A stretch of DNA of 26,838 bases from the NCBI GenBank assembly GCA_904501955.1, contig CAJGCY010000018.1:1-26838 (forward strand), in the 5' to 3' direction. The DNA is from an uncultured Akkermansia sp. (lineage in GTDB: Bacteria > Verrucomicrobiota > Verrucomicrobiia > Verrucomicrobiales > Akkermansiaceae). Made by a program: the position numbers and the translations under genes. Shown here one piece after another: positions 6,798 to 14,612 of this stretch. Within the stretch, counting starts at the first letter, position 1. Every line of letters starts with the position of its first letter. Under the pieces are notes generated by a model that ran no database searches, was not told the DNA's origin, and worked only from the letters and a program-made list of their open reading frames with translations.

Positions 6798-7835
6798 TTA
6801 CAGTTTGATGTAGTTGAAGTCATTGCCGGCTTGAAGCTTTTTATTCAGTTCTTCAGCCAATGTTTCGGCGCTTTTTATGGCAATCTGTCGATTTGATAGC
6901 CCAAGAAACCCCAAAAAATCATCAAAAAGTCCCTTCGGCATTTTTTTTGCAACATGAACTAAGCCATGTTTCAGCGCCAATTGGAGCGGAGTGGCACAGT
7001 TTTCCGGTTTATAATCGCCGGTGCGCATGAATTTAGGGTTGTTTTTTTCGTCGTAATGAGAAAACTCGATGCCACCTAATGTCTTAATTTTGGTGGCATA
7101 TACACCTACTCCGGCATTTTTTAACGTAGCGATGAGAGTCCCGTAGCATTCTTCCATCTTCTGTTTTAACCCATCAAAATCATTCCAGTATTTTTCGGCT
7201 TTCGAAAGCACGAATATCACGGCATGTCCATTGGCTGCTAAAACATATTTTAAAGAATCATACCAACTTTCTATGGTATTTATCATGTTCTTTCTTGCGC
7301 ACGTGGCACCACTCTTCATCAGAGCTGGTGTATCAACGGCTAAGAAGCTAACAACGGAATTCTTCAACGCTTCGGTTGCTTTTTCTTTATTAGAGCCCTT
7401 CTCCATATACCATATGCCCGGAAAATCGATGAAGTGGAAAGGAAAGCGGAACTCTTTGAAATTTGAAAATTTAATAAGAGATTTGTCTCGTATTTTGTAC
7501 TTCCCCATGAACTCGAAGATGTGGAGGCCTTGCGAGCCCCCTATACCGACACTTTGTACAATTTGCCCCTTTTCCGTTTCGTCAATCATTTCCAACATAT
7601 CCGTATGAGCCTCATTCAGCGCGCTGAGGGTGTCTGCTCCTTTCTCGGAGTTGACGTTGTCAATGAATATGCCCTTAACGCCTCCCTTTTTGATTTCTTG
7701 ATGCATGGAGGCGAGAAGCGATGTTTTGCCCACACCTCGAGGCCCTACAAAGCAAAACGGTATAGGGGTGAACTCATGGACGTTTGTGTCCTTGTAGTTT
7801 AATGCAGGTCGAGGCTTGTAGGTAAATGTAATCAT
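6798..7835 (-). CDS. Small P-loop GTPase B1 (TRAFAC-like)
   Basis: 345 residues. Seen: VHEFTPIPFCFVGPRGVGKTSLL with the P-loop GPRGVGKTS (31-39), a G3-type IDFPG (136-140), VDTPALM (168-174) and FVLSKAEKY (208-216). SKAE occupies the place of the usual guanine-specificity NKxD box. No membrane segment is visible. It is paralogous to B2 (8750-9823), with about two thirds of residues identical by eye and the same ending (YIKL). The pair with A1 is separated by 6 bp, and both cassettes have the same junction. The GTPase class is read from motifs; the degenerate G4 leaves nucleotide specificity open. It may belong with GTPases of NTP-dependent conflict systems, but a profile search is needed to say so. 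Confidence 0.85.
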   Translation of the reverse strand: MITFTYKPRPALNYKDTNVHEFTPIPFCFVGPRGVGKTSLLASMHQEIKKGGVKGIFIDNVNSEKGADTLSALNEAHTDMLEMIDETEKGQIVQSVGIGGSQGLHIFEFMGKYKIRDKSLIKFSNFKEFRFPFHFIDFPGIWYMEKGSNKEKATEALKNSVVSFLAVDTPALMKSGATCARKNMINTIESWYDSLKYVLAANGHAVIFVLSKAEKYWNDFDGLKQKMEECYGTLIATLKNAGVGVYATKIKTLGGIEFSHYDEKNNPKFMRTGDYKPENCATPLQLALKHGLVHVAKKMPKGLFDDFLGFLGLSNRQIAIKSAETLAEELNKKLQAGNDFNYIKL

Positions 7836-7888
7836 AATGGGGTGAATGTTTGGATGGAGAATGTGATTGTTCTGCCGAATGTTACGGT

Positions 7889-8743
7889 CTAGCTACGGCG
7901 CTCTCCGATGTTTGACAGATTTTTGATGATGCGACTGACTCCGGTGCATAATTCTTTCACACTTTTCCCCGTTTTATCTTTCAATTCATTTACTTTGCTT
8001 TTGATTTGGTCTATGTTTAAGGTCTTGCTTGTGCTTGGATTGGGAGAAATTTTCTTCTGGGGCTCTATCTCTTTCCATGCACCCTTGAAGTTTGTGTAGA
8101 TCAGGTTCAGTCGGAGAGATGGCTCTCTGACGATGGAAACTTGACTGAACGCAATTTGTAAGCCGTTTGACGCTACCGGCTCTAATGAGTCGATTAGCTC
8201 GTGGAGCTGTTGAATTTCATCTTCGCTGGTGGGGTTAAAACAGCCTTGGATGCTCTGAGATTTTGTTTTTCGCAGAGCATCGGGCTTGTATGCATCAATT
8301 GCTTTTTTTGCCCAGTCTTCTGCCGTGCGACAGTCGAAGGCAAAATCACCATCATCTGTAGCGGAGTAACATGCCGCCAATTCCGGGCATATTCTCCCTA
8401 CGGGTCGCCCGGAGTTTTTGAATTGGAGCTCAATGTCCAAATAGGCATGTACGAGCGCTCGGACTTCATCGCTGCTCTGCAGCCCGCTGAAGATGATATT
8501 CTGTACAATCTGCCGACCTCTGAAATCGGTGACGCCGGGGAGAATGAGATTGCGGTATTCCACATGCCATGTCCCATCAGCATAGCCCGCCAGCAGGGCA
8601 AGCGCTCTATCCCCTTCTTTCAGATGCCAATGCCAAGAAATTGGAGGATTGGCGTCTACGGATTTGGCCGCTGCGGAAAAATCTCCTTTCCAAGCGTAAT
8701 CGTTCCATTCATCCGAGCCGGCAGATTGTACGTAAATCTTCAT
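7889..8743 (-). CDS. Accessory protein A2: soluble paralogue of A1 without membrane anchor
   Basis: 284 residues. The N-terminal domain (1-222) aligns with A1 end to end without gaps of note, including ITDFRGRQ/VTDFRGRQ and ACYSATDDGDF. After LRLNLIYTN the sequences diverge: A2 has a short Lys-rich, probably helical tail (about 225-284) with no transmembrane segment. So the tandem duplication yielded one anchored and one soluble version. It sits 6 bp after GTPase B2, with the same TAA-AAGGAT-ATG junction as A1/B1, and 53 bp before B1. No known family is recognised. Nucleotide identity to A1 is much higher in the middle of the domain than elsewhere. Confidence 0.84.
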   Translation of the reverse strand: MKIYVQSAGSDEWNDYAWKGDFSAAAKSVDANPPISWHWHLKEGDRALALLAGYADGTWHVEYRNLILPGVTDFRGRQIVQNIIFSGLQSSDEVRALVHAYLDIELQFKNSGRPVGRICPELAACYSATDDGDFAFDCRTAEDWAKKAIDAYKPDALRKTKSQSIQGCFNPTSEDEIQQLHELIDSLEPVASNGLQIAFSQVSIVREPSLRLNLIYTNFKGAWKEIEPQKKISPNPSTSKTLNIDQIKSKVNELKDKTGKSVKELCTGVSRIIKNLSNIGERRS

Positions 8744-8749
8744 ATCCTT

Positions 8750-9823
8750 TTACAGCTTGATGTAGCTGAAGTCCTCGCCGGCACGAACTCTGTCGTGCAA
8801 ATCTTGAGCCAAAGCTGTGGCGCTTTTTATGGCAAGCTCTCGATTTGACATCCCAAGAATCTCTACAAACACATCCCAAGCTCCTTTCGGCAGTTTTTTG
8901 GCAACTTGAACTAAGCCGTGTTTCAGCGCCAATTGAAGCGGAGTGGCGCAGTTTTCCGGCTTGTAGTTGCCGGTGCGCATGAATCGAGCGTGGTCTACTC
9001 GTTCTCCAGAGGGCTTGCGCTCTTTGTCGTAATGAGAAAACACGATGCCGCCTAATGTCTTGATTTTGGTAGCGTACACATCTACGCCTGCATTTTTCAA
9101 CTTAGTAATGAGAGAGCCGTAGCATTCTTCCATTTTCTGTTTCAAGCACTCAAAATCATCCCAGTATTTTTCGGCTTTCGAAAGCACGAATATTACAGCA
9201 TGTCCATTGGCTGCTAAAACATCTTTCAAATTATCATACCAAGACTCAATCTTCATTATCTTGTTGTTCCTTTCGCAAGTGGCAACACCCTTCATCAGAG
9301 CAGGGGTATCAACAGCCACGAAACTGGCAACGGAGTTTACCAACACCTCATTTACTTCGTCTTTGTGGGATTCTGTATCTGTGTACCATCCGCCCGGTAA
9401 ATCAATGAAGTGGAAAGGAAAGCGGAATTCTTTGAAAGGGTTACCGAAAAGTACCCCCGTCAACGAGTCGTCTGCTATTTTGTATTTTCCTATGAACTCG
9501 TAGATGTTGAGATCTTGAGAGCCGCTTATGCCTACTTCGAGATCCACAATTTGTCCCTTTTCGGTGTCTTCAATCATCTCCAGCATATCCATATAGGCCT
9601 CATCGAGCGCGATGAGGGTCTCCGCTCCTTTTTCGGAGTTGACGTGATCGATGGAAATACTGTCAACGCCTCCCTTTTTGATTTCGTAATGCATGGAGGC
9701 CAAGAGCGAAGTCTTGCCTACACCACGGGCTCCGACAAAGCAAATCGGAATGGGGGTGAACTCATGAACAGAGGTCTGATGGTAGTCTAATTCCGAACGG
9801 GAATTGTAGTCGAATGTAATCAT
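8750..9823 (-). CDS. Small P-loop GTPase B2 (TRAFAC-like), paralogue of B1
   Basis: 357 residues. The P-loop GARGVGKTS lies at 31-39, the G3-type IDLPGGW near 140, then VDTPALM and VLSKAEKYW. It differs from B1 by short insertions (around LFGNPFKEF and KPSGERVDHA) and in the region following the G3 motif, which in GTPases usually senses nucleotide state. The central segment AANGHAVIFVLSKAEKYW is identical in B1 and B2. It lies 35 bp downstream of the dynamin-like gene and 6 bp upstream of A2. The upstream leader shares CCAAACATTC with that of B1, so the duplication unit included the leader. Confidence 0.85.
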   Translation of the reverse strand: MITFDYNSRSELDYHQTSVHEFTPIPICFVGARGVGKTSLLASMHYEIKKGGVDSISIDHVNSEKGAETLIALDEAYMDMLEMIEDTEKGQIVDLEVGISGSQDLNIYEFIGKYKIADDSLTGVLFGNPFKEFRFPFHFIDLPGGWYTDTESHKDEVNEVLVNSVASFVAVDTPALMKGVATCERNNKIMKIESWYDNLKDVLAANGHAVIFVLSKAEKYWDDFECLKQKMEECYGSLITKLKNAGVDVYATKIKTLGGIVFSHYDKERKPSGERVDHARFMRTGNYKPENCATPLQLALKHGLVQVAKKLPKGAWDVFVEILGMSNRELAIKSATALAQDLHDRVRAGEDFSYIKL

Positions 9824-9858
9824 AATAGTGAGAATGTTTGGTTGTGAAAAGGGTGAAT

Positions 9859-12039
9859 TCAGCCGAGTTTTTCAGTACTACCGGTGAAGGTTGCTACGGC
9901 GTTGTTCCAGCGGCGAGCCAACGCTTGGTGAGAGTTGGCGTTTTTGTCTTGCCAGATTTCGTTGGCATGGGCTTTGTAGAAGCCCTCCCAAATGCGTCTT
10001 GCGTATATTTCTCCATTGTATTTGTAAGAGAGCAGGAAGAACTCATCGATGAGCGCTTTCATCGCCTCAGCGGGTGTGGTGTTGATGTCCCTTAATTCAC
10101 CCTCTTCGTCATCGAATTGGTCTTCGCAGGCAGCAGCGGTGTAGCTCCATGCGGAGATGAGCTTGTTTTTGCAAATGTTGATGTCATCCGTAGGATTGAA
10201 GGCAAAGCGAGAGAGTTCTCTGTCATCATTGAGGGGCTCATTGCTCAGCACCTTAGTGATTTTTGTCAGTCGCGGCAAGATGAATGCACGGAAGCCCATC
10301 TTAAAGTCAAGCATGTTGTCGATACCCTTGATGATGTGCTGCGCTTTATCCCCCAAGTCCAATAGCAAGAGCCCTTTCAGCGTGGTCCAGAAGCAGGCGC
10401 CTTCCTCTCCTTCCGTAACGAAAGCCAATCGGCCGCCGTTCTCAGACATCAGGATGCTTGCAAGCTTATCGCGCATTTTGCTGAACATGGCTTCCAGTAC
10501 TTCGTCGAGGTTGGAGAAATCCGCCAAGAATTGGGCGCGGAGTTTGTCCTTTCCTTCCATGAACCATTTGCCGGGCTGAGAGGCATCAAACTCAGAATAT
10601 TCCAGAGCAGGGGTATTGCCACGCATTTTGTTGATGATTCCCTCCAAATCAGCAGCAATGCTGCCCGTGCCGGAGCTTAACTCCTTCTTCAGTTTGTTAA
10701 ACTCGCTGAAAACGGAATCGATAATGCCGTCCACCTTGTTGCCGATGTCGATGGTGGAGCCTGCGCCGTTTGCACCGGGGAATACTCTTCTGGCGCAGTC
10801 TTTGACGGAGTCTAAGACAAGCTTCAGCTCGTTGACCTGCGTGTAGTAGCTGCGCATGAGCTTCTCATCAAGCGTGGGAATCTGATAAACGATATCACTG
10901 AGGATGGAATCAACACCACGGCTGACCTCCTCTTCTTGTTTGCAGTCTATGCAGTGCACGCCTTGGCGGGTCGGGAGCTTGGTGCGCAGGTTCTCCACGA
11001 AGAACGAGTCCGGCGTGTCGCCGTTGCCGCAGTTGAGAATCATGTAAGCCCAATCGCGAACGTCAAACAGAGGGTTAGCCTCCTTCACCACATCGTGGAA
11101 CTCCGTGTCTCGCTCGGAAATCGTCTGGTCGCCGGTGGTGAGGCGCTTGAGGAAGAAGATAACATCCATGTCTGCGCCGAGTTTCTCCAAGAGCGCCTTC
11201 TTGGCGCCGGGAGTGAAGTCACCGAGACCGGGTGTGTCACAAATCATGATATTGCCGATGTCCTCTTGCGGGAAACGACAATGGATTTCTGCCTTTTTGA
11301 TGGCATACCAGTTGGAGTATTTGACGGAGCAGTATTCATCACACTGAGCCACAAATTGTCTGATTTGGTTCTTCTCAATGCGGAAGGAGGGCTGCCCCAG
11401 CCAGCGCTTGTACTCGTCGTAATCTGCTTTCAGATGCTCTAAGCGCTCCAAGATGCGCTTATCTGTCTCTAACATGTTGGATTTATCCGGCAAATCCAAG
11501 TAGGGGAGCTCACTGACGGAGGTGATGTCGAGCTTGAAGATGTTGCAAAACGGCTTGATTACTTCGAACAAGAACTCCTGTTCCGTGTAGGGGGTGATGA
11601 TGGCGTACGCATCACCTGCGGGAACATTCGGATCATGGCGCAGATAGGAACAAGCACCTGTTACATAGTCGTTGCCGGTGGGAATGGTGGCTTCATCCAA
11701 GCCGGTGAGAGCTTGCAAGAAGGTGCTCTTGCCCTGCTTGGGTACACCGACGATGCCGATGTTCAGCGTAGAGCGCCCGGCGCGTTCTTTGAGAATGCGC
11801 AGCTCTTTATTCAGCGTTTCTGTCTTGGTTTCAGCCTCTGTTAATTTGGTGCTGACTTCCTGCAGTTTGCGGCAGGTAACGATGTCGTCAGGCATTTTGC
11901 TTTGCAATACCTGACTTTGCTCTTTCAAATCTTTAAGCGCGTTGCGGATGTCTGAGAGAGCTTGGTGCTTGGCGTTCAGCTCAGCCTGCTTAGACTGACG
12001 CGTAGCGATAATCTGATCGATGGTGGTTTTTCTGTTCAT
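9859..12039 (-). CDS. Dynamin-like large GTPase
   Basis: 726 residues. An N-terminal coiled coil (about 5-85) precedes a large GTPase domain: P-loop GVPKQGKS (98-105), switch-I threonine region ATIPTGNDYVTGA (117-129), G3 CDTPGLGDF (267-275) and, where NKxD is expected, ILNCGNGDTPD (334-344). The C-terminal half (400-726) is mostly helical, including SEFNKLKKEL and a moderately hydrophobic WTTLKGLLLLDL, as in dynamin-family stalks; no transmembrane helix is evident. Bacterial dynamin-like proteins bind and remodel membranes. The atypical G4 may alter nucleotide specificity. The gene is second in the operon, 18 bp after the LRAT-like gene, across a spacer with an eight-G run. The start ATG has no Shine-Dalgarno site. 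Confidence 0.88.
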   Translation of the reverse strand: MNRKTTIDQIIATRQSKQAELNAKHQALSDIRNALKDLKEQSQVLQSKMPDDIVTCRKLQEVSTKLTEAETKTETLNKELRILKERAGRSTLNIGIVGVPKQGKSTFLQALTGLDEATIPTGNDYVTGACSYLRHDPNVPAGDAYAIITPYTEQEFLFEVIKPFCNIFKLDITSVSELPYLDLPDKSNMLETDKRILERLEHLKADYDEYKRWLGQPSFRIEKNQIRQFVAQCDEYCSVKYSNWYAIKKAEIHCRFPQEDIGNIMICDTPGLGDFTPGAKKALLEKLGADMDVIFFLKRLTTGDQTISERDTEFHDVVKEANPLFDVRDWAYMILNCGNGDTPDSFFVENLRTKLPTRQGVHCIDCKQEEEVSRGVDSILSDIVYQIPTLDEKLMRSYYTQVNELKLVLDSVKDCARRVFPGANGAGSTIDIGNKVDGIIDSVFSEFNKLKKELSSGTGSIAADLEGIINKMRGNTPALEYSEFDASQPGKWFMEGKDKLRAQFLADFSNLDEVLEAMFSKMRDKLASILMSENGGRLAFVTEGEEGACFWTTLKGLLLLDLGDKAQHIIKGIDNMLDFKMGFRAFILPRLTKITKVLSNEPLNDDRELSRFAFNPTDDINICKNKLISAWSYTAAACEDQFDDEEGELRDINTTPAEAMKALIDEFFLLSYKYNGEIYARRIWEGFYKAHANEIWQDKNANSHQALARRWNNAVATFTGSTEKLG

Positions 12040-12048
12040 GGTATGGGA

Positions 12049-12056
12049 GGGGGGGG
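12049..12056. repeat. G8 homopolymer between LRAT-like and dynamin-like genes
   Basis: Eight consecutive Gs (Cs on the coding strand) in an 18-bp intercistronic gap, 9 bp upstream of the dynamin-like ATG. It is non-coding, so slippage would change spacing rather than frame. Confidence 0.8.
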
Positions 12057-12057
12057 A

Positions 12058-13092
12058 TTAAGCGTTGAGTTTAAGCTTTTCTTTCGCAATCGGTAGTCCG
12101 AGGGAGGCGATTATCTTTGCTAGTATACCGCCTACGGGGATAAGGTAGGGAAGAATTGCCAGCACGGCATCAACGGTGCCATTTTTGACTTGAGCGGATT
12201 GCTTCTTGCCCACTTTGCACAAGCGGGAGAAGTGTTCGCAGTTGTTCCACAGAAAATTGTAAGAGCCTATTTGCTCTGCGTGGAAAAGGTGCCACACGGC
12301 ACGGTTGCGGTGCTGTAGCCTTTTTTGTTCCGTTTCATTTTTGTATTCACAGGCGGCACCGGGTTCAGTGTTGGGTGTAATGTCGCAGAAGGTTTGCAGG
12401 GTGTCCAGCTTAATCTGATTGTTGTTATCCGGTACACGGCAGCGCGCAAAATGGATAACCCAGTTGTCCTCGATGGTGATACCGTGATGTTTGAAATGCA
12501 GCAGTTCCACATTCATTTTATCCGGTGTTTTGAATGTAGGCAACTTAATACGTGTGTAGTTCTTGATGGCGGACGTTAATTCTTGCTGTATTTCGTCTAT
12601 TTTGTAATACAGCGGGGTCCACCAGTGCTGCCCGGTATTGCCGGTGCGTATGTACTCCAGAACGCTCTTTTCGCCGAACAGGCACTCCGCGGTAAAATCA
12701 TCTCCCGGATAACTGCGCAAATATTGGTGTAAGGTGCCTAACTCCTGCAGCGCCTTTCTGTGTGCTTGCTTCAGATTGTACAGATCTGTTGCGTTCTCCG
12801 GCACATACAGACTCCATAGTGCCGGGCAAAAGTTCTCTTTTGTGACCTTGTTGATTTTGAAATGGGCGGAGTGAATGTCTTCTTTCGTGCATTCCTGCAG
12901 AATAATCTGCTCGTTTGTTGTGAGAATTCCGAATTTCATCCGGCAGGGAAGACCGGTGTTTTTCAGATGCGTGGCGTGTTCTACTGCAACGCACAGCGTA
13001 CCCTCCGGGAGTGTGTTGAGGGTGTTTACCGGTATGCTTGTGAACTTAATACTACCGTTGCCGGCTAAGCTGCTCATGAAATATCCTAACAT
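12058..13092 (-). CDS. LRAT-like (H-box/NC-motif, NlpC/P60 superfamily) protein, predicted active
   Basis: 344 residues. The C-terminal domain carries the LRAT/HRASLS signature in order: HHGITIEDNWVIHF with H203 and H214, then NNCEHF with C285, matching the His-His-Cys arrangement of thiol acyltransferases/phospholipases that transfer or cleave lipid acyl chains. A novel N-terminal region (1-190) includes SYPGDDFTAEC (127-137) and GQHWWTPLYYKIDEIQ (154-169), shared with the divergent paralogue at 13381-14598. A hydrophobic stretch (about 306-335, AVLAILPYLIPVGGILAKI) after the NC motif could insert in or lie on membrane. It is first gene of the six-gene operon. LRAT membership is from motifs; the substrate is unknown. 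The start ATG is supported by alignment of MLGYF with MLGHF of the paralogue. Confidence 0.85.
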   Translation of the reverse strand: MLGYFMSSLAGNGSIKFTSIPVNTLNTLPEGTLCVAVEHATHLKNTGLPCRMKFGILTTNEQIILQECTKEDIHSAHFKINKVTKENFCPALWSLYVPENATDLYNLKQAHRKALQELGTLHQYLRSYPGDDFTAECLFGEKSVLEYIRTGNTGQHWWTPLYYKIDEIQQELTSAIKNYTRIKLPTFKTPDKMNVELLHFKHHGITIEDNWVIHFARCRVPDNNNQIKLDTLQTFCDITPNTEPGAACEYKNETEQKRLQHRNRAVWHLFHAEQIGSYNFLWNNCEHFSRLCKVGKKQSAQVKNGTVDAVLAILPYLIPVGGILAKIIASLGLPIAKEKLKLNA

Positions 13093-13124
13093 ATGGAGAG
13101 ATGCGCTCGTTGGCTGTCAACCTT

Positions 13125-13152
13125 ATTCTACAAAAAACGTATAGGAAGTCAA
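13125..13152 (-). promoter_or_regulatory. Promoter of the six-gene LRAT/dynamin/GTPase operon
   Basis: Minus strand TTGACT (13147-13152), a 16-nt spacer, then TAGAAT (13125-13130). Predicted leader of about 26 nt without a Shine-Dalgarno site. A second TTGACA (13115-13120) lies downstream but has no good -10. Confidence 0.6.
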
Positions 13153-13321
13153 GCTGAAAAGGTTGCAAAAATAAAAAAAAAGATACACGCGCGCGGCGAA
13201 AAAGGGAGGAAGAATAATGTAAAAATGATGAAATGGGCTTATTTTTCTCGATTTTGTATCTTTGGGTTGATGTAAAAATGGTATAAAATATCATTTGCTG
13301 CGTTGTTGAGGGAAATAATGC

Positions 13322-13349
13322 TTGAAAAGGATGGGCGACTGTGCATAAT
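13322..13349 (+). promoter_or_regulatory. Candidate promoter of the divergent LRAT-like paralogue
   Basis: TTGAAA (13322-13327), a 16-nt spacer, then CATAAT (13344-13349). The predicted start near 13356 excludes the upstream TTG 13303 and ATG 13318 as translation starts and fits the homology-based ATG at 13381. An alternative AT-rich -10 (TATAAA at 13282-13287) lacks a good -35. Confidence 0.45.
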
Positions 13350-13380
13350 CAGATGCAACATAGTTTCTGTTTACATTGTC

Positions 13381-14598
13381 ATGTTAGGGCATTTCTTAAA
13401 AAATTGGAATAGCGGGACGGCTCGTGTTTTGGGGGCATCGGAGTTGGAAACATTGGCTCCCGGAACTTGTTTAGTCGTCATTGACTCAGAACAAGGGTTT
13501 TTGGAAGGTGGAATTTCTGAAAGTTTCTATTTCTGCGTGTGGGGTGGCAATGGTAGGGTGATTGTTCAAAAACCGCAATCAGAGGATTGGAATAGTCCGT
13601 TATTCCGTGTGGAATATGGCGAGGTACTAAGCGAAGCACGGTATGTTGTATACGAGTCGCCGTACGGCGAGGCGGATGCTGCGGCAACGCTGGCTCGTGC
13701 TGAGGCTCGTTTGAATGAAATGAGTGAAGAAATGCGGAGTTTTCCCGGTGATGATTTCGTGGATGAGTGTATGACGGGTAAAACAATGCTGCAGCTGATG
13801 GAGGTAGTGCATCCTCGAGTCGGGCAACACTGGTGGACCCCATTGCATATATGTGCAAATCATGTTGTGCAGCACTTCAAGGCTGATTTGGAAAGGCAGT
13901 TGAAAGAGAGCCTCGCTACGGAAGAGAAAAAACAAGTAGCCCCCGAGTCAAAATCTTTGTTTCATCGGCTCCCCGGCATAGGCGGGATAATCAAAACAAC
14001 TCAGGAGGTCATTAAAACAACCAAGGAGGCAATAGTATCCACCAAGGATGATTTGTATAGGAAAGCGCTTCGGCAAACATACGATATCGTCTCCCAGATT
14101 CCGGAGCTTCCTGACTATGTTTCTTCTCACATGGTGGAAGATCATGCCATTATGCTTGAAGGTAACCAAGTAGTGCAATACAAGGATGAACGTGTCAAGG
14201 TTGGTTCTTTTGCCGATTTTTGCCATACCTCTCCTGCTACTGCTTTGGGAGGGCAGGCTTCAGGTCCTGCACAGGCTGCTGTAGAATCTCGTCTGGTAAC
14301 AAGAAACCGCGCCGTCATGGCCCATTTCTTGGATTGTAGAAAACCGGGCTATCGCGGTGCGTTTAATCTGTTGAACAATAACTCCGAGCATTTTTGCCGA
14401 GACTGCCGCTCCAATAAGCCTGAGTCATTGCAGGTCAGGGCGGCGGTAATCAATGCTGCTATCTCTGTGTTCGCTTCCATCGCGGATTTTGTGCCCGTCG
14501 TCAATCTTATTCCGTCATTGTTTTGGGATTACTGCAAGCCGGATATTGTTTCCGGTGAGTATGCCAAACTGGATGAAGTGCAGTTGGAGCAGCTGTGA
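13381..14598 (+). CDS. LRAT-like paralogue with substituted catalytic residues (candidate pseudoenzyme)
   Basis: 405 residues from the ATG at 13381. This start was chosen because MLGHFLKNW aligns with the MLGYF start of the active paralogue; the frame is open upstream to TTG 13303. Shared landmarks are SFPGDDFVDEC (120-130), GQHWWTPLHICANH (148-161), DHAIMLEGNQVVQY (254-267), RNRAVMAHF and NNNSEHF (332-338). The first LRAT His is kept (H255), but the second His is Gln (Q266, CAA) and the catalytic Cys is Ser (S335, TCC, one base from TGC). An extra segment (about 190-235) with Ile-Lys-Thr-Thr heptad-like repeats and a hydrophobic tail (353-382) distinguish it. It is transcribed divergently from the operon. 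It could be a regulator, decoy or inhibitor of the active LRAT protein, or a serine-dependent enzyme. Confidence 0.82.
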   Translation: MLGHFLKNWNSGTARVLGASELETLAPGTCLVVIDSEQGFLEGGISESFYFCVWGGNGRVIVQKPQSEDWNSPLFRVEYGEVLSEARYVVYESPYGEADAAATLARAEARLNEMSEEMRSFPGDDFVDECMTGKTMLQLMEVVHPRVGQHWWTPLHICANHVVQHFKADLERQLKESLATEEKKQVAPESKSLFHRLPGIGGIIKTTQEVIKTTKEAIVSTKDDLYRKALRQTYDIVSQIPELPDYVSSHMVEDHAIMLEGNQVVQYKDERVKVGSFADFCHTSPATALGGQASGPAQAAVESRLVTRNRAVMAHFLDCRKPGYRGAFNLLNNNSEHFCRDCRSNKPESLQVRAAVINAAISVFASIADFVPVVNLIPSLFWDYCKPDIVSGEYAKLDEVQLEQL

Positions 14599-14612
14599 CT
14601 TGCCGCCTACGT

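Noticed and set aside
8201..8848. 215-codon plus-strand frame opposite accessory A2 (a similar one lies opposite A1)
   Set aside because: It exists in both copies only because the sense genes are paralogous; the sense frames have conserved junctions and the antisense frames have none.
13093..13275. 60-codon plus-strand frame in the divergent LRAT spacer
   Set aside because: Lys/Arg-rich translation of AT-rich promoter DNA, overlapping the -35/-10 of the operon; no ribosome site and no relation to either LRAT protein.
13303..13380. Upstream extension (TTG 13303 or ATG 13318) of the LRAT-like paralogue
   Set aside because: Homology to the other LRAT protein begins exactly at ATG 13381, and the best promoter lies within the extension.
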